Shown here: positions 23,210 to 33,714 of the stretch, piece by piece | Layout of the letters: each line of letters opens with the position of its first letter | Numbering within the stretch: the stretch's first letter is position 1 | Assembly: GCA_951802425.1 (NCBI GenBank) | Contig: OX637804.1 | Span: forward strand, 124,001 to 188,000 | DNA from: Clavaria fumosa | Lineage: Eukaryota > Basidiomycota > Agaricomycetes > Agaricales > Clavariaceae | Direction of reading: 5' to 3' | DNA: 64,000 nt | The notes under the pieces: generated by a model | Told to the model about the DNA's origin: nothing | Database searches by the model: none | What the model saw: the letters and a program-made list of their open reading frames with translations, nothing else | Made by a program: the position numbers and the translations under genes

Positions 23210-23885
23210 TGAGTGGGCATGCATATATCATATACAAATGATGTATATGCATCCCCACTCACCAGGAATGCATGCATATCATATGCGTACGATATGCGTG
23301 CATTCTGGGTGAGTGGGCATGTGTACATCATATACAAATGATATATATGCATGCCCACTTGCCAGGAATGTACGCATATCGTATGCATACGATATGCATA
23401 CATTCTGGGTGAGTGGGCATGTGTATATCATATACACATGATGTATATGCATGCCCACTCACCAGGAATGCATGCATATCGTATGCGTACGATATGCGTA
23501 CATTCTGGGTGAGTGGGCATGCGTATATCATATACAAATGATCCCCACTCACCAGGAATGCATGCATATTGTATGCGTACGATATGCGTGCAGTCTGGGT
23601 GAGTGGGCATGTGTACATCATATACAAATGATATATATGCATGCCCACTTGCCAGGAATGTACGCATATTGTATGCGTACGATATGCATACATTCTGGGT
23701 GAGTGGGCATATGTATATCATATACAAATGATGTATATGCATCCCCACTCACCAGGAATGCACGCATATTGTGTGCATACAATATGCGTACATTCTGGGT
23801 GAGTGGGCATGCATATATCATATACTCCAATGATGTATATGCATTCTGGGCAAGTGGGCATGCATATCATACTAGCCCTATAACA
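23210..23885. repeat. Array of quasi-palindromic units, type 1
   Basis: About six units of 100-120 bp, each made of two imperfect palindromes: gcatatcgtatgcgtacgat flanked by acattc/ggaatg arms, and tatatcatatacaaatgat flanked by cccactc/gagtggg. The same type occurs at 26820-27115 and 54400-55190. Confidence 0.85.
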
Positions 23886-23984
23886 TATGTATCAAACATT
23901 GATATGCCATCCTATTGGGACCTGGCACATGATTAGTGTATCACATGTTCATGACCTTATGTGGTCATGTGACTTGACCATGAC

Positions 23985-24790
23985 AATATTGCACATATAT
24001 GATGTATTTGTTCCCCCTCACCATCTGTAAACACAAAATCAACAACTTCATTGCCCCAGACCCTGGCCTCTGCATCTGCTTCATTAGTAAGGATGCTTGG
24101 ACCAGGCTTGGCCCTGATGGGAGGTTCCAACCCCTTGGCCACAGTACCCCTTTATCCTCCTCCTCCACCTACAATGCCACCAAGCCCTACACCACTGGCT
24201 CAACCACCCTCAGTTCCCATTCATGGGTCCAGATACACCCCACACCAGTATTACCCCCACTGTCCCCACTCATGACTAATTACTCTGGAGTGCTTCCAGT
24301 GAAGCCACAGAAATTCACTACTGATCATGATCATGTCCAAGCTGGCTTCTAGCCTAAGCTGTGGCAACACTAGTCAGCATCATGGGTGGCAGTTGCTGAA
24401 CAATGTACAGCATCCACCAAGGATTTGCCTGGTCTCAGAGGTATGAGGTGGTGAACAGGACACGATCATGATCAGTAGTGAATTTCTGTGGCTTCCCCAG
24501 AAACCATGTAACACTGTGCAAGATGAACATTGTTAGCATGTGGGGTCCTTACCTGTGAAGACATTGGTTTGGGGCTGTCATCACTGGACTTTGGGTAGTA
24601 GATGTAGTGTGGCAGACCAGCAGGTGGATTCCTGATGGGCACCATGGGGTGCTGCCAGTGGAAATTCCTTGTGGAATCCCTGGCATCTCAAAGGGTCATG
24701 GCAGCCACTGCAGCAGAAAATTTGGGGTTGGCAGCAGTGGATGTTGTGACCCATATGACAAAGGTGGTGGGTTAACACTGGGTATTGTAG
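23985..24790. repeat. Relative of the 52.8-54.3 kb palindrome with inverted spacer
   Basis: 23985-24300 matches the outer left arm and 24450-24790 the right arm of the palindrome at 52817-54282. The central ~120 bp (24330-24450) is the same spacer but in the opposite orientation relative to the arms. The arms are shorter here, with an internal deletion. Confidence 0.75.
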
Positions 24791-24889
24791 TAGGTGTTAG
24801 CTTAATAGGTCAGGCTTAGGCTTATGCAAAGCTTGACCATTTAATATCAGATGTGTGCTTATATAAATCTGTACCTCAGTCTCTTTCTG

Positions 24890-25480
24890 CGTATATATTC
24901 AAATATCATTTGCCCATATCATTTACACACCATGTGCGCATATTGTTGATCAACGATATGTGCACATTGTCAGTAAATGGCCAGGCATATCATTAACACA
25001 CAATTTGTGCATATTGTTGATCAATGAAATGCGCACAATGTGCATAGCTGACCTGGGCACATCACTTACCCACATTGTGTGCATATTGTTGATCAACGAT
25101 ATGCGCACATGGTGTGTAAATGATATTCCAATATGTCAATTGCATGGTCATATCATTTACACACCATGTGTGCATATCGTTGATCAACAATATGCACACA
25201 ATGTGCATAGCTGATCTGGGCATATCATTTTCACACAATATGCACCCATTGTGATAGATGACCTGGGCATATCATTTACACACAATGTGCACATATTGCT
25301 GATCAACGATATGCACTCAATGTGGGTAAATGACCTAGGCATTGACCAATGGTATACATTCCCATACAATTGACCAATCATTGATGATGTGCACATGTCA
25401 TTGAACAATAATATGGGTATCATCTATGCACATTCTGTGTTCATTGATCAATGACATGTGCACATTGTCAGTAAAAAACA
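24890..25480. repeat. Array of quasi-palindromic units, type 3 (GTTGATCAACG core)
   Basis: Repeated hairpins with core ttgttgatcaacgatatg and flanks such as cacaatgtgc/gcacattgtg. The same type, inverted, occurs at 55900-56165. Confidence 0.8.
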
Positions 25481-25499
25481 CCATTGTCCTGGGACCTTT

Positions 25500-26010
25500 G
25501 GACCTGGTCACCAAATCAATTATGTAAAGCACCCACACCCTTTCCCAACACCCCCTATGGACCATCTACTGCCAGGTATCCAATGCTCCACTTTCCTCTG
25601 ACCCTTCTCCAACATCTTGCCACTGTATTTTAGGCACCCAGGATCCTGAGAGGCTTTAGGTATATCACACTCAAAACAGCTAGAACTCCATGTGAAATAG
25701 GTGCCCTAACCCTAAAAATATTTAAAGGGTTTTTAGACTGCTTTTAGATTCTGGCCAATAGGCCACTTTACCAAGATCCTTAAGGTACAATATTCCTACC
25801 AATGCTGCCTTGGTGGGTCATTTAAAAATATTCCCAGAATTTTGAAAAATATTTAATGACAACCTTCAACCATATCTAAGCAACTTTTGTATTGGGCTCA
25901 TGTCATTTTAATTATTGAATCATACAATCCCACTGCATTTCCTAGTTGAGCACTTATTACTGTATCTGCATGATATGCAAGTACAGAGGACAATTTAAAA
26001 GGAAACCAGA
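25500..26010. repeat. Decayed repeat, partly inverted copy of 15.95-16.2 kb and 52.03-52.25 kb
   Basis: 25540-25790 is a reverse-complement relative of the 655-bp repeat (shared features ggccaataggcc and ggcacc). 25775-26005 is a reverse-complement relative of 52030-52250. No gene. Confidence 0.55.
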
Positions 26011-26113
26011 GTATTTTGGAGTCACCAGACAAGTGTCATGGTTAGGCAAATGGTGGATGTTAAGTGTTGTGTTGGGTGGTTGGGCAGAATAAAGTCTGGA
26101 TGGAGGGTTGGTG

Positions 26114-26567
26114 TTAGGGCTCATCCTGTCTCATAAATATCATTGATAGTCAATTTGTTGGTGACTGCTCATTTGAACTCACTAAGGTCAATCAACTGTT
26201 GAGTATAATCAATAATATTTAGTCCCAGAAAGTCACAAAGACATAAGACAAAGTATAGAAGAGAAGAGAGGTGGTGTGGGTGGTGCTAGTTGGCAAGTCA
26301 CATGCATCAGAAGTATGAGTGTGCCAAGTGTAACTAGAGGAGTGTGGAGGTCTGGTGCATTGGTAGGGCATGTAGTGAGGGGATGTGTGAGGCATGATAG
26401 GGTCTGATAATTTATAAATGGTGACAGAAGGTCATGAGGGTTTGTAGACAGCTTGGGAAGGTTTAGAAGGTTTGAGGGTGGATGCATACGGTCATGGGAG
26501 GATGTCAGAAGGCTCATGGATGGTGCTAGACATGGTAGGTTTGGGGGAAATGAGAGGGTCATGACAG
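26114..26567 (-). mobile_element. Family-B LTR with internal deletion
   Basis: Starts TGTTAGGGCTCATCCTGTCTC on the plus strand (the inverted LTR end) and ends gggtcatgaca. It is shorter than the 1.07-1.11 kb complete copies. Its right part (26275-26567) is nearly the same as 22860-23155. Confidence 0.6.
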
Positions 26568-26819
26568 TTGGGTTGGACTTAGAGTCCCTTGGTGAGAGAG
26601 TGGGTACAAGAGGTACAAACCTGTGCCTGTACCTGGCAGTTTAGTGGACCCATACCCATGGGTAAGGGTACTGTCAGGTGTGGGTATGGGTACAGTCAAA
26701 TTTACCCATGGGTAACCCATGCCATTCACTAAGGGGGAGTGGGATTTACAGAGTATGGGGGGGTATGGGTATGAAGTATCCAGACTGCCAAATACTCTAC
26801 GGAAGTACATAGGTTATAT

Positions 26820-27365
26820 ACTACACCCAGAATGTATGCATATCGTACGCATACGATATGCGTACATTCCTGGTGAGTGGGGATGCATATACATCATTTG
26901 AATATGATATATGCATGCCCACTCACCCAGAATGTACGCATATCGTACGCGTACGATATGCATGCATTCCTGGTGAGTGGGCATGTGTATACATCATTTG
27001 TATATGATATATGCATGCCCACTCACCCAGAATGTACGCATATTGTACGCATATGATATGTGTACATTCCTGGTGAGTGGGGATGCATATACATCATTTG
27101 TATATGATATATAAAGAAACTCTTCATGACCTTTTTGCAACCTTACCAAGACTATTTGGTTTGACTGTGATGAATATATTTACAACACTGAATAATTGTA
27201 TATGCATATCCTCTGCCCAGAAGTACACATATCGTTCGCGAATGATATGCGTACTTCTGGGAAGAGTGTGTCCTCTGCTTGGAAGTATGCATATTGTCTG
27301 CGAACGATATACATACACACTCTTCCCAGAAGACAGCAACATATCCATATCATTCATGAGACCAA
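26820..27365. repeat. Quasi-palindrome arrays, types 1 and 2
   Basis: Three type-1 units (26820-27115) are followed by type-2 hairpins (27195-27345) with arms cagaagta/tacttctg. The same two types occur in the same order at 54.4-55.9 kb. Confidence 0.75.
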
Positions 27366-27434
27366 GACTTACTTATGTGTGGGAAATAGCTCATCTCCTT
27401 AGACTGTACTCAGACCTAACCTAACCCTAATTAT

Positions 27435-27634
27435 GAAAATCTACTACAATCCCTATCTGCATCACATGTGAAAACATGGTGCCTAAGGCAGCTGCAAATG
27501 CCATCTTTCAGACTTCTTCAGGTACCACATGCACTTGCTTGTACACATTTGACAGATATGTACATGGCTCTAGCCATGTCCTGCCTGATACAACAGTTTA
27601 CCCTCTCAAGGAATTGTGCCTTGAATGCCTTGGC
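27435..27634. repeat. Left part of a segmental duplication split by the chromovirus
   Basis: Matches 38605-38824. Its right continuation is found after the retrotransposon at 33248-33700, matching 38820-39265. This defines the insertion site exactly. Confidence 0.85.
27630..27634. repeat. Target-site duplication, left (ttggc)
   Basis: ttggc precedes the element and is repeated at 33248-33252. The homologous uninterrupted site at 38820-38824 has a single ttggc. Confidence 0.9.
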
Positions 27635-27925
27635 TATCAGACTGGGTCTCACACAACTTAAGCGTAAGGTCATGATGACAATACTAAGATAAGGGGAAAA
27701 GAGTACAAAAAAGGAAAAGCAAAAGTACTTATAGCAAACGCTTCGGCACTTGCCGACTTTCCCACGCTCGGACCCTCAGATTACGTGATGCGCCCAGGCC
27801 CCAGGTCATGTGATCTTACATGATTACATAATCCGACCCAGCCACAGGTCATGTGACCTTCCAACAACCCTCCCCAGTTTCTCCACAACTGCACTTTGGG
27901 ATGGCTTACATAAGCGATCCTAACA
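27635..27925 (-). mobile_element. 3' LTR of the chromovirus
   Basis: 291 bp, TGTTAGGATC...CAGTCTGATA on the minus strand (TG...TA rather than TG...CA). It carries a TATAAG box and the aatactaagat site (27680-27690). Confidence 0.92.
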
Positions 27926-27938
27926 TCACCCCCCTCTT
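27926..27938 (-). other. Polypurine tract of the chromovirus
   Basis: Minus strand AAGAGGGGGGTGA lies directly against the 3' LTR start (TGTTAG). This is the standard plus-strand priming position in Ty3/Gypsy elements. Confidence 0.8.
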
Positions 27939-30900
27939 AGGGCTGGGCGTCCCGACCAGCTAGCTTGGCCTTGTCGGGGTGAGCAAGGAAGAAGTCCCGG
28001 AGAAGCAGTGCCACATTGGTGAGGTTCCGTCGTGGCTCCCAAGTGTTCTCCTCCACAGGGTATCCCAACCACTTCACCAGGTATCTCACTCCACGCCCCA
28101 CCTTCTTAACATCAAGGATCGCCTCCACATCATACTCCAGGTGGTCATCATCAATCGTAGGGGGTGGAGGGGGAGGCAGGTTCTGAGAAGGGAAGGAAGG
28201 GGGATGGTATGGTGTCAACAGCAGCTCATTGAAGACCCGATGGATGCGCCAGGCCCGAGGGAGCTTGAGGCGATACCCAGCAGGTCCCACCTTCTCCTCA
28301 ACTGCAAAGGGGCCTGCTCTCTTGTTGTCAAGCTTTTTACAGGGCTGGTCCATCTTCAAGTTTCTAGTATCCAGCCAGACCAGATCTCCCTCAGAGTACT
28401 CCCAACTTGGGCGTTTCCCCTTGTCATAGCTCTTCTTCATCGCTGCCACCGCTTTCTCCATTGCCTCCTTGGCTGCTCTTTGGGACTCCGTGAGCTTAGC
28501 CATCCACTCGTCCGCTGCCGGGTTCACCTCAGAAGGTGGCCAGAGCCCCCCATTCCATGGGTGTCGTCCATAATCAAGGAAGAAAGGTGTCTGTCCTGTC
28601 GCTGAGTGCTCACGATTATTGAGAGCAAACTCCGCAGTGGACAACCATTCAGCCCAGTCATCCTGGAGATGGTCCACGTAAGCCCGGAGATAGATCTCCA
28701 TCTCCTGGTTTGCCCGTTCCGTCTGTCCATCAGTCTGCAGATGAAAGGCAGTACTTGGATTTGCCTTTACCCGGATCATGGAGTAGAACTCCTTCATGAA
28801 GCGGGACACGAACTGGGACCCCCGGTCACTCACAACCTTGTGAGGGACTCCATGGTCACGAAACACTTGATCCCGGAGGAGACGCGCCGCTCCAAGTCCT
28901 GTGAGGTCGAGCCCGATCGCTTCGAGCAGTGTCCGTTTCGTGAATTTGTCGACAATAACAAGGATGGCATTATGTCCACGGGAGAGGGGGAGGGGACCGA
29001 CTATGTCCCATGAGATCACTGACCAGGGACCATCGGGCACCAGATGGGGGTGTAGTGGGGCAGCACGCTTGGTACGGTCGGGCTTCATCCGCTGGCATGT
29101 CTCACACCCCTGGGCATACCGATCCGCATCTTTTACCATGTCCGGCCACCAATAACCCTTCACTAGTGCTGCTCTCAACTTCCGGGGCCCAGGGTGTCCA
29201 GCAGCGGGGAGGTCATGCTCAAACTCAAGAACAGCCTCACGAGCTCCTAGGGGGACCCAAGTGACTATCCCCTTTCGCCAGAGTCCAGCACGATCTCGTG
29301 TCCACTCATCATCAAGCTCCTCCGGCTTCTGTATGTGTACCGCGCTATTTTTCTGGAGTAGCATCTCCATTTCCGATGTGAATGACACACGGACTTCCGT
29401 TTCCAGGAAAACCTGCACCGGTGCATCCTCCTCCACCATCTCTCCATAGTCCAGTCTCCGGGAGAGTGCATCTGCCTTTGTATTTGACTTGCCAGTGTGA
29501 TACTTTATCTCAAAGTCAAAGCACTGGAGCTCTCCAACCCAACGAACCTGCCTCGGCTTCAACTTCTGGGGCTTCCGGAAGTACTGGAGGTTTGCATGGT
29601 CCGTCCAGATCTCGATCGTCTCCTCTGCTCCAATGAGGTATGCTCGCCACTCGCGAAGTGCCTGAATCACAGCCAAGAACTCCTTGTCATACACATTGTA
29701 GTTCTTCTCAGCTGCAGTGAGGGCCTTGGAGATATAGTCAACAACTCTCCAGGTTCCATCCATCTGCTGCTGCAAGAGCACTCCACCAGTTGCCAGGTTG
29801 CTTGCATCTGTCTCTACCTTCCATCTCCCTTTGTCCTGAGGCAGAGCCAAGACCGGGGCTGATACAAGTGCCTGGCGGAGATCTCGGAAGGCTGCTTCCT
29901 CCTCCTCCTCCCATTTCCATGGAACATTCCCAGTCAGCCAGAAGAGTGGCTTTGCCCGGGCAGAAAGATTCGGGATGTGCCGGCGGAGGTAGTTCAGCAT
30001 CCCATTGAACCTCTGGACATCCTTCACATTCTTAGGACGTGGCCAATCTCGGACTGCCGCACCCTTGGCCGGATCATGCTCTAGTCTGTTGTGGGAGATC
30101 TTCATCCCCAGGAAGATGATCTCACTCTTCTCAAACTCGCATTTACTGAGTTTGAGACACAACCCATTCTCTCCAAACTTCCTCAAGACCCGATCCATCC
30201 AGTACCGGTGTGTAGCCAAGTCCTCTGCAAACACAATGACATCATCCACATAGGCCCTCACATGTCCTCCTGCAATTTCCTCCCTCAACACATGATTCAT
30301 GAAGCGTTGGAATGTAGCAGGGGCATTCTGCAGTCCAAACCACATGACAGCTGGTTCGAAGAGTCCATGGGGTGTCAGGAAGGCGCAGCGGTGCTGGTGC
30401 TCGGGCCAGACCTGCATAGATGGGAAACCTCCCTTTGCATCAATCTTAGAGTAGATTGACGCTCCTTTAAGCACATCCACTGTGTCTCGGATGCGGGGGA
30501 GGGGGTACTTGTCCTTGATCAGGTGTGCATTCAGCCTCGAGTAGTCGATGATTGGCCGCAGTTTGTCCTTCTCATGTTTGAAGAAGAAGGGGCTGGCATA
30601 CGGGGATTTTGAGGGCCGGATTCGTCCAGAAGCAAGCTGCTCATCCACCCAACGGTTCATCTCCACCATCTCCTGCCGTGTCAAAGAATACAGCTTGGAG
30701 GAGTGCTCAGGGTCCTTTTTGAACTCGATCTTAATATCGAAGTCTGGTCGGGAGCGGGGAAGTTCATCCCACTTCGCTTCACTAAACACCAAAGGGTAGT
30801 GGCTGGGCCAATCGGGGGTAGGGCCAGAGTTGGGAAAACGGGTGTCCAGAATACTCGTGGATGCGAGGGTACTCGTTTTCAGGGGTGCAGAGGCTCGAGG

Positions 30901-31356
30901 GGATGGGGAACACTGTGGGGGGCAGCGGGTAAGGCTCAGCTCTGCCTTCTGCCAGTCGATATCCGGGTTATGCCGCTTGAGCCAGTCATGCCCAAGGATG
31001 ACCTTGTGGGACTGGGTCTTTCCCAGCAGAAAGTGGATCCGCTCCTGGTGGTCACCAACTCTCACCAGCACCTCTATCCCATACCGGACCTTTCCACTCC
31101 TGTTCTGTGTCCCATCCACATTATACATGGTGATTGGGTTCAGCAGGAGAGATGGCTCCAGTCCCACTCCTTTCGCCCACTCCAAATCCATGAAGCAGTT
31201 GGTGCACCCTGAGTCGACAAGGGCCTTCATTGTGGTCCCTTTGCCAGTGCTGAAAGCCTCCAAGTGCACCTGGATGGCTAGCTCTCGTGGCACATGTTTC
31301 CGCACTTCTGGCCGCACTCTGGTTAGGTGCTCTGCCAGTCTCACTTCCTCCTTCAC
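27937..31356 (-). CDS. pol: Chromovirus Pol: protease, RT, RNase H, integrase, chromodomain
   Basis: 1139 residues counted from the Met at 31356. Protease DSG at 48-50; RT with IDAKGGF (about 306) and YVDD (369-372); RNase H with TDAS (516-519); integrase HHCC zinc finger (H714, H721, C751, C754) and catalytic D784, D844 and E880 (D-35-E); chromodomain at about 1075-1125 (YLVKWLGYPVEENTWEP). Known: chromodomains of chromoviral integrases direct insertion to histone-marked chromatin. The frame is continuous with gag: the preceding TGA at 31371-31369 is in the same frame, so this 'start' is probably an artefact of a nonsense mutation and the natural product is a Gag-Pol polyprotein. All catalytic residues are present. 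Confidence 0.95.
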   Translation of the reverse strand: MKEEVRLAEHLTRVRPEVRKHVPRELAIQVHLEAFSTGKGTTMKALVDSGCTNCFMDLEWAKGVGLEPSLLLNPITMYNVDGTQNRSGKVRYGIEVLVRVGDHQERIHFLLGKTQSHKVILGHDWLKRHNPDIDWQKAELSLTRCPPQCSPSPRASAPLKTSTLASTSILDTRFPNSGPTPDWPSHYPLVFSEAKWDELPRSRPDFDIKIEFKKDPEHSSKLYSLTRQEMVEMNRWVDEQLASGRIRPSKSPYASPFFFKHEKDKLRPIIDYSRLNAHLIKDKYPLPRIRDTVDVLKGASIYSKIDAKGGFPSMQVWPEHQHRCAFLTPHGLFEPAVMWFGLQNAPATFQRFMNHVLREEIAGGHVRAYVDDVIVFAEDLATHRYWMDRVLRKFGENGLCLKLSKCEFEKSEIIFLGMKISHNRLEHDPAKGAAVRDWPRPKNVKDVQRFNGMLNYLRRHIPNLSARAKPLFWLTGNVPWKWEEEEEAAFRDLRQALVSAPVLALPQDKGRWKVETDASNLATGGVLLQQQMDGTWRVVDYISKALTAAEKNYNVYDKEFLAVIQALREWRAYLIGAEETIEIWTDHANLQYFRKPQKLKPRQVRWVGELQCFDFEIKYHTGKSNTKADALSRRLDYGEMVEEDAPVQVFLETEVRVSFTSEMEMLLQKNSAVHIQKPEELDDEWTRDRAGLWRKGIVTWVPLGAREAVLEFEHDLPAAGHPGPRKLRAALVKGYWWPDMVKDADRYAQGCETCQRMKPDRTKRAAPLHPHLVPDGPWSVISWDIVGPLPLSRGHNAILVIVDKFTKRTLLEAIGLDLTGLGAARLLRDQVFRDHGVPHKVVSDRGSQFVSRFMKEFYSMIRVKANPSTAFHLQTDGQTERANQEMEIYLRAYVDHLQDDWAEWLSTAEFALNNREHSATGQTPFFLDYGRHPWNGGLWPPSEVNPAADEWMAKLTESQRAAKEAMEKAVAAMKKSYDKGKRPSWEYSEGDLVWLDTRNLKMDQPCKKLDNKRAGPFAVEEKVGPAGYRLKLPRAWRIHRVFNELLLTPYHPPSFPSQNLPPPPPPTIDDDHLEYDVEAILDVKKVGRGVRYLVKWLGYPVEENTWEPRRNLTNVALLLRDFFLAHPDKAKLAGRDAQP

Positions 31357-31368
31357 CTCAGCCCCAAT

Positions 31369-32385
31369 TCAGGTATGTCTCCGCTGCAAGATAGTATATC
31401 GGGGTATACTTGCAGCAGGCACAGGGACGGAAAGGGGGCTGGCACACTTCTTCTCCCCAGTGGGAGTCCTCCTCTCTCTCTCACACAGCTCTATGCAGGC
31501 TCGGAGCCGTGCGATCTCTTTCTCATATCCCTCTGCCATTTGGGGGGCACATGGTGCTGCCCGGGTTTGGGCCCTTGGGACCTGCAGACACATATCAGGC
31601 AGGGGGCAGAAACGGACAGCATGGCCAGTCTGGTGGCATCAGAAACAACATCTCTCATCAGCAGGGGCCCATCCTCGGGCCATGGCCACATCTGGAGTAC
31701 ACAGCAGAGGGGTCACAAGAGGTCGCGAAATGGTCACGGCAGGTCGCGGTAGGGTCGCGGTGGGTCGCACGGGGGTCACAGTGGGTCGCGGTGTCCGTTC
31801 CGTGAGTATCCCATCCAGTCGCCTTTGCTGGGCATCAAGCCTCTCAGCCAGCACCCTCCATTCTCCATATGTCTCTGGCATCGGGGAGACACCATAGATT
31901 CTCTCCACCAACCTCCTACTCAGGTTCAACTCCAGCCAATGGACTAGGATTCCTGAGTCCTTCTCTGCACTCAACTTCGCCCGTCGGAACAGCATCTCGA
32001 ATTTTGCGAAGAACTCTGGTGCTGTCATGGCACCCTGTTTCAGCCCTGCAATATCGGCAAGGGCATTCGCACGGTCATTCGGGTCATCGAATGCGCGCTT
32101 CATCTCCTCCACAAACTCTGCCCAGGTTCCGGCCTCGCCACTACCCAGGATCTCTTCCGCCTTCATATTCGCCCACTCTGCAGCGAATCCTTCTCCAGTA
32201 ATTTTGCTCAGAGCAAGAAGGACCTTCACCAGGTCCACAGCATAGACAGTCGGGTTCGCCATAAACAGGAGGCGAAGGGATCGGAGGAACGTACGGAAGT
32301 TCCTTTTCTGCCCATCAAAGGGGGCAACAGACAGGTCAAGCCTCATAGGTTGGGCTACAGGCGGGGCGACATGGTCTGCCATCAC
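31369..32385 (-). pseudogene. gag: Chromovirus Gag (and Gag-Pol linker), interrupted by an in-frame TGA
   Basis: From ATG at 32385 the frame gives a 248-residue Ty3-type Gag (helical capsid-like core, e.g. WANMKAEEILG..AEFVEEMKRAF) to a TGA at 31641-31639. The stop falls inside a CCHC zinc knuckle: C-F-stop-C-H-Q-T-G-H-A-V-R-F-C. After it the same frame runs to a second TGA at 31371-31369 and then straight into Pol. TGA can come from CGA or TGG by one transition, so both stops look like mutations; suppression cannot be excluded from sequence. A decayed relative lies at 41130-41705. Confidence 0.88.
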
Positions 32386-32944
32386 AGGCCCTGGATGCTG
32401 TAAATAAAGTTCCAGGCCTTGGGCACTCAGGATTTCTTCGATCTCTTAACAGTCCTGTCCTCTTAGGCTGCTCTTCTGTGTACTTATGTACCTATAGAAC
32501 TCTTATTCTATGAAACTTTTGTTAACGTGGGGCCCAAATGGTGTCCCAGGTGGTCGCTCCACAACTCCTAATGAGTTGCCCGTGCGCCCTTCTGACAATG
32601 GTCACAGAGCAAGGGCCCTGTCCACTGGACCAGGAAACTACAGAAAGACTATGTAGGGGCCTTTCCTTGCCCTGTACACTACACAATTCACTGGTACGTG
32701 GCTGTAAAACAAAGTTCCAGGCCTTGGGCACTCGGTATCACTTGGGGAGGGTCACAGTTGACTTCCTCCTGGTCTGGTCATGTGTATCTACACACAGTAA
32801 AAATTTCGCACGGTTCTGTTACACACCGCGGGTAGGGTAAAGGAGAAGAGGATGATAGGGGCTGAGCTGTGACAACGTGTCACAGTTTGAAATTAAGGGT
32901 CCAGGCTAGCTGGGTTAGGACACGGGGCTAGGGCGGACAGGCGG
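32386..32944 (-). other. Chromovirus 5' leader with internal 305-bp duplication or insertion
   Basis: gttccaggccttgggcactc occurs at 32409-32428 and again at 32714-32733, flanking about 285 bp absent from the decayed copies (13.63 kb and 41.0 kb). The inserted part read on the minus strand has a tRNA-like box A (TGGTCCAGTGG, about 32625). Confidence 0.5.
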
Positions 32945-32955
32945 ATCTTAGTATT
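32945..32955 (-). promoter_or_regulatory. Self-priming primer-binding site
   Basis: Minus strand AATACTAAGAT, one base after the 5' LTR end, is perfectly complementary over 11 nt to ATCTTAGTATT inside the LTR (33012-33002). In Tf1/sushi-type elements the first 11 nt of the mRNA fold back to prime at exactly such a site. No tRNA-type TGG is present at the PBS position. Confidence 0.75.
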
Positions 32956-32956
32956 A

Positions 32957-33247
32957 TATCAGACTGGGTCTCACACAACTTAAGCGTAAGGTCATGACAA
33001 CAATACTAAGATAAGGGGAAAAGAGTACAAAAAAGGAAAAGCGAAAGTACTTATAGCGAACGCTTCGGCACTTGCCGACTTTCCCACGCTCGGACCCTCA
33101 GATCACGTGATGCGCCCAGGCCCCAGGTCATGTGATCTTACATGATTACATAATCCGACCCAGCCACAGGTCATGTGACCTTCCAACAACCCTCCCCAGT
33201 TTCTCCACAACTGCACTTTGGGATGGCTTACATAAGCGATCCTAACA
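32957..33247 (-). mobile_element. 5' LTR of the chromovirus
   Basis: 291 bp. TATAAG at 33055-33050 lies about 40 nt before ATCTTAGTATT (33012), so the predicted mRNA start coincides with the self-priming 11-mer. Confidence 0.92.
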
Positions 33248-33710
33248 TTGGCACACCAAGGCAGGTAGTAGTTATAGACTTTTTAATCTATTAACTAGCA
33301 GTTAACCCATGCCATGCTATAGTTGGTCCACTTAAGGCTTAAAGGTGTGTCAAAAGCTGTCACTGACTCAATTGTAACAGTAACAACAACAAAAGGATAA
33401 CAGTGTATGCAACATATTCCTGGTGTACAACTAAGATGCAGAGCCACTCACTGTTTGCTGCTCCTCGGGCCTACTGGTCTTTAGATGCTTCAAATTCAAG
33501 GAACTAGTCTGAGCAAAGTTGAATTTGAGCTTGCAGGAACATTTCTCAGTCAGTGCAGCTTAAGATGTGTTTGAGTCTAAAATGTAATAATGGTCTCAAA
33601 AGTTCAAACTTACTGGCATTCAATGCAGGGGCAAGAGGTGGTGGTGCTTGCCCAAGATGTATCATGTTTTCAAGGTCAATAATGAAATGGGTGATATTAG
33701 CATCATTCCT
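33248..33710. repeat. Right part of the segmental duplication (pairs with 38820-39265)
   Basis: Near-identical to 38820-39265. The shared part ends near aatgaaatgggtgatatta. Includes the right TSD ttggc (33248-33252). Confidence 0.85.
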
Positions 33711-33714
33711 CCTG

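Larger units (their letters stand above)
27635..33247 (-). mobile_element. Nearly complete Ty3/Gypsy chromovirus, family A (5.6 kb)
   Basis: Order on the minus strand: 5' LTR 33247-32957, PBS, leader, gag, pol (protease-RT-RNase H-integrase-chromodomain), PPT, 3' LTR 27925-27635. The LTRs are both 291 bp and differ at about five positions, all transitions (about 1.7 percent), so the insertion is recent. TSD ttggc. Gag and pol share one reading frame, broken by two TGA codons (31641-31639 and 31371-31369). The element keeps many CpGs, unlike its old relatives at 13.6 and 40.8 kb. Confidence 0.95.

Noticed and set aside
23210..23885. CRISPR array
   Set aside because: Regular repeats with palindromic parts, but the spacers are themselves repeated, there are no cas genes and the DNA is fungal nuclear in character.
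22813..23936. His/Tyr/Cys-rich open frames (e.g. HAYTSFVYDI repeats)
   Set aside because: Translation of quasi-palindromic repeats. They appear on both strands and recur at 54.4-55.9 kb.
28606..31897. Plus-strand open frames over the chromovirus
   Set aside because: Antisense shadows of gag-pol, whose minus-strand frame has clear domain content.
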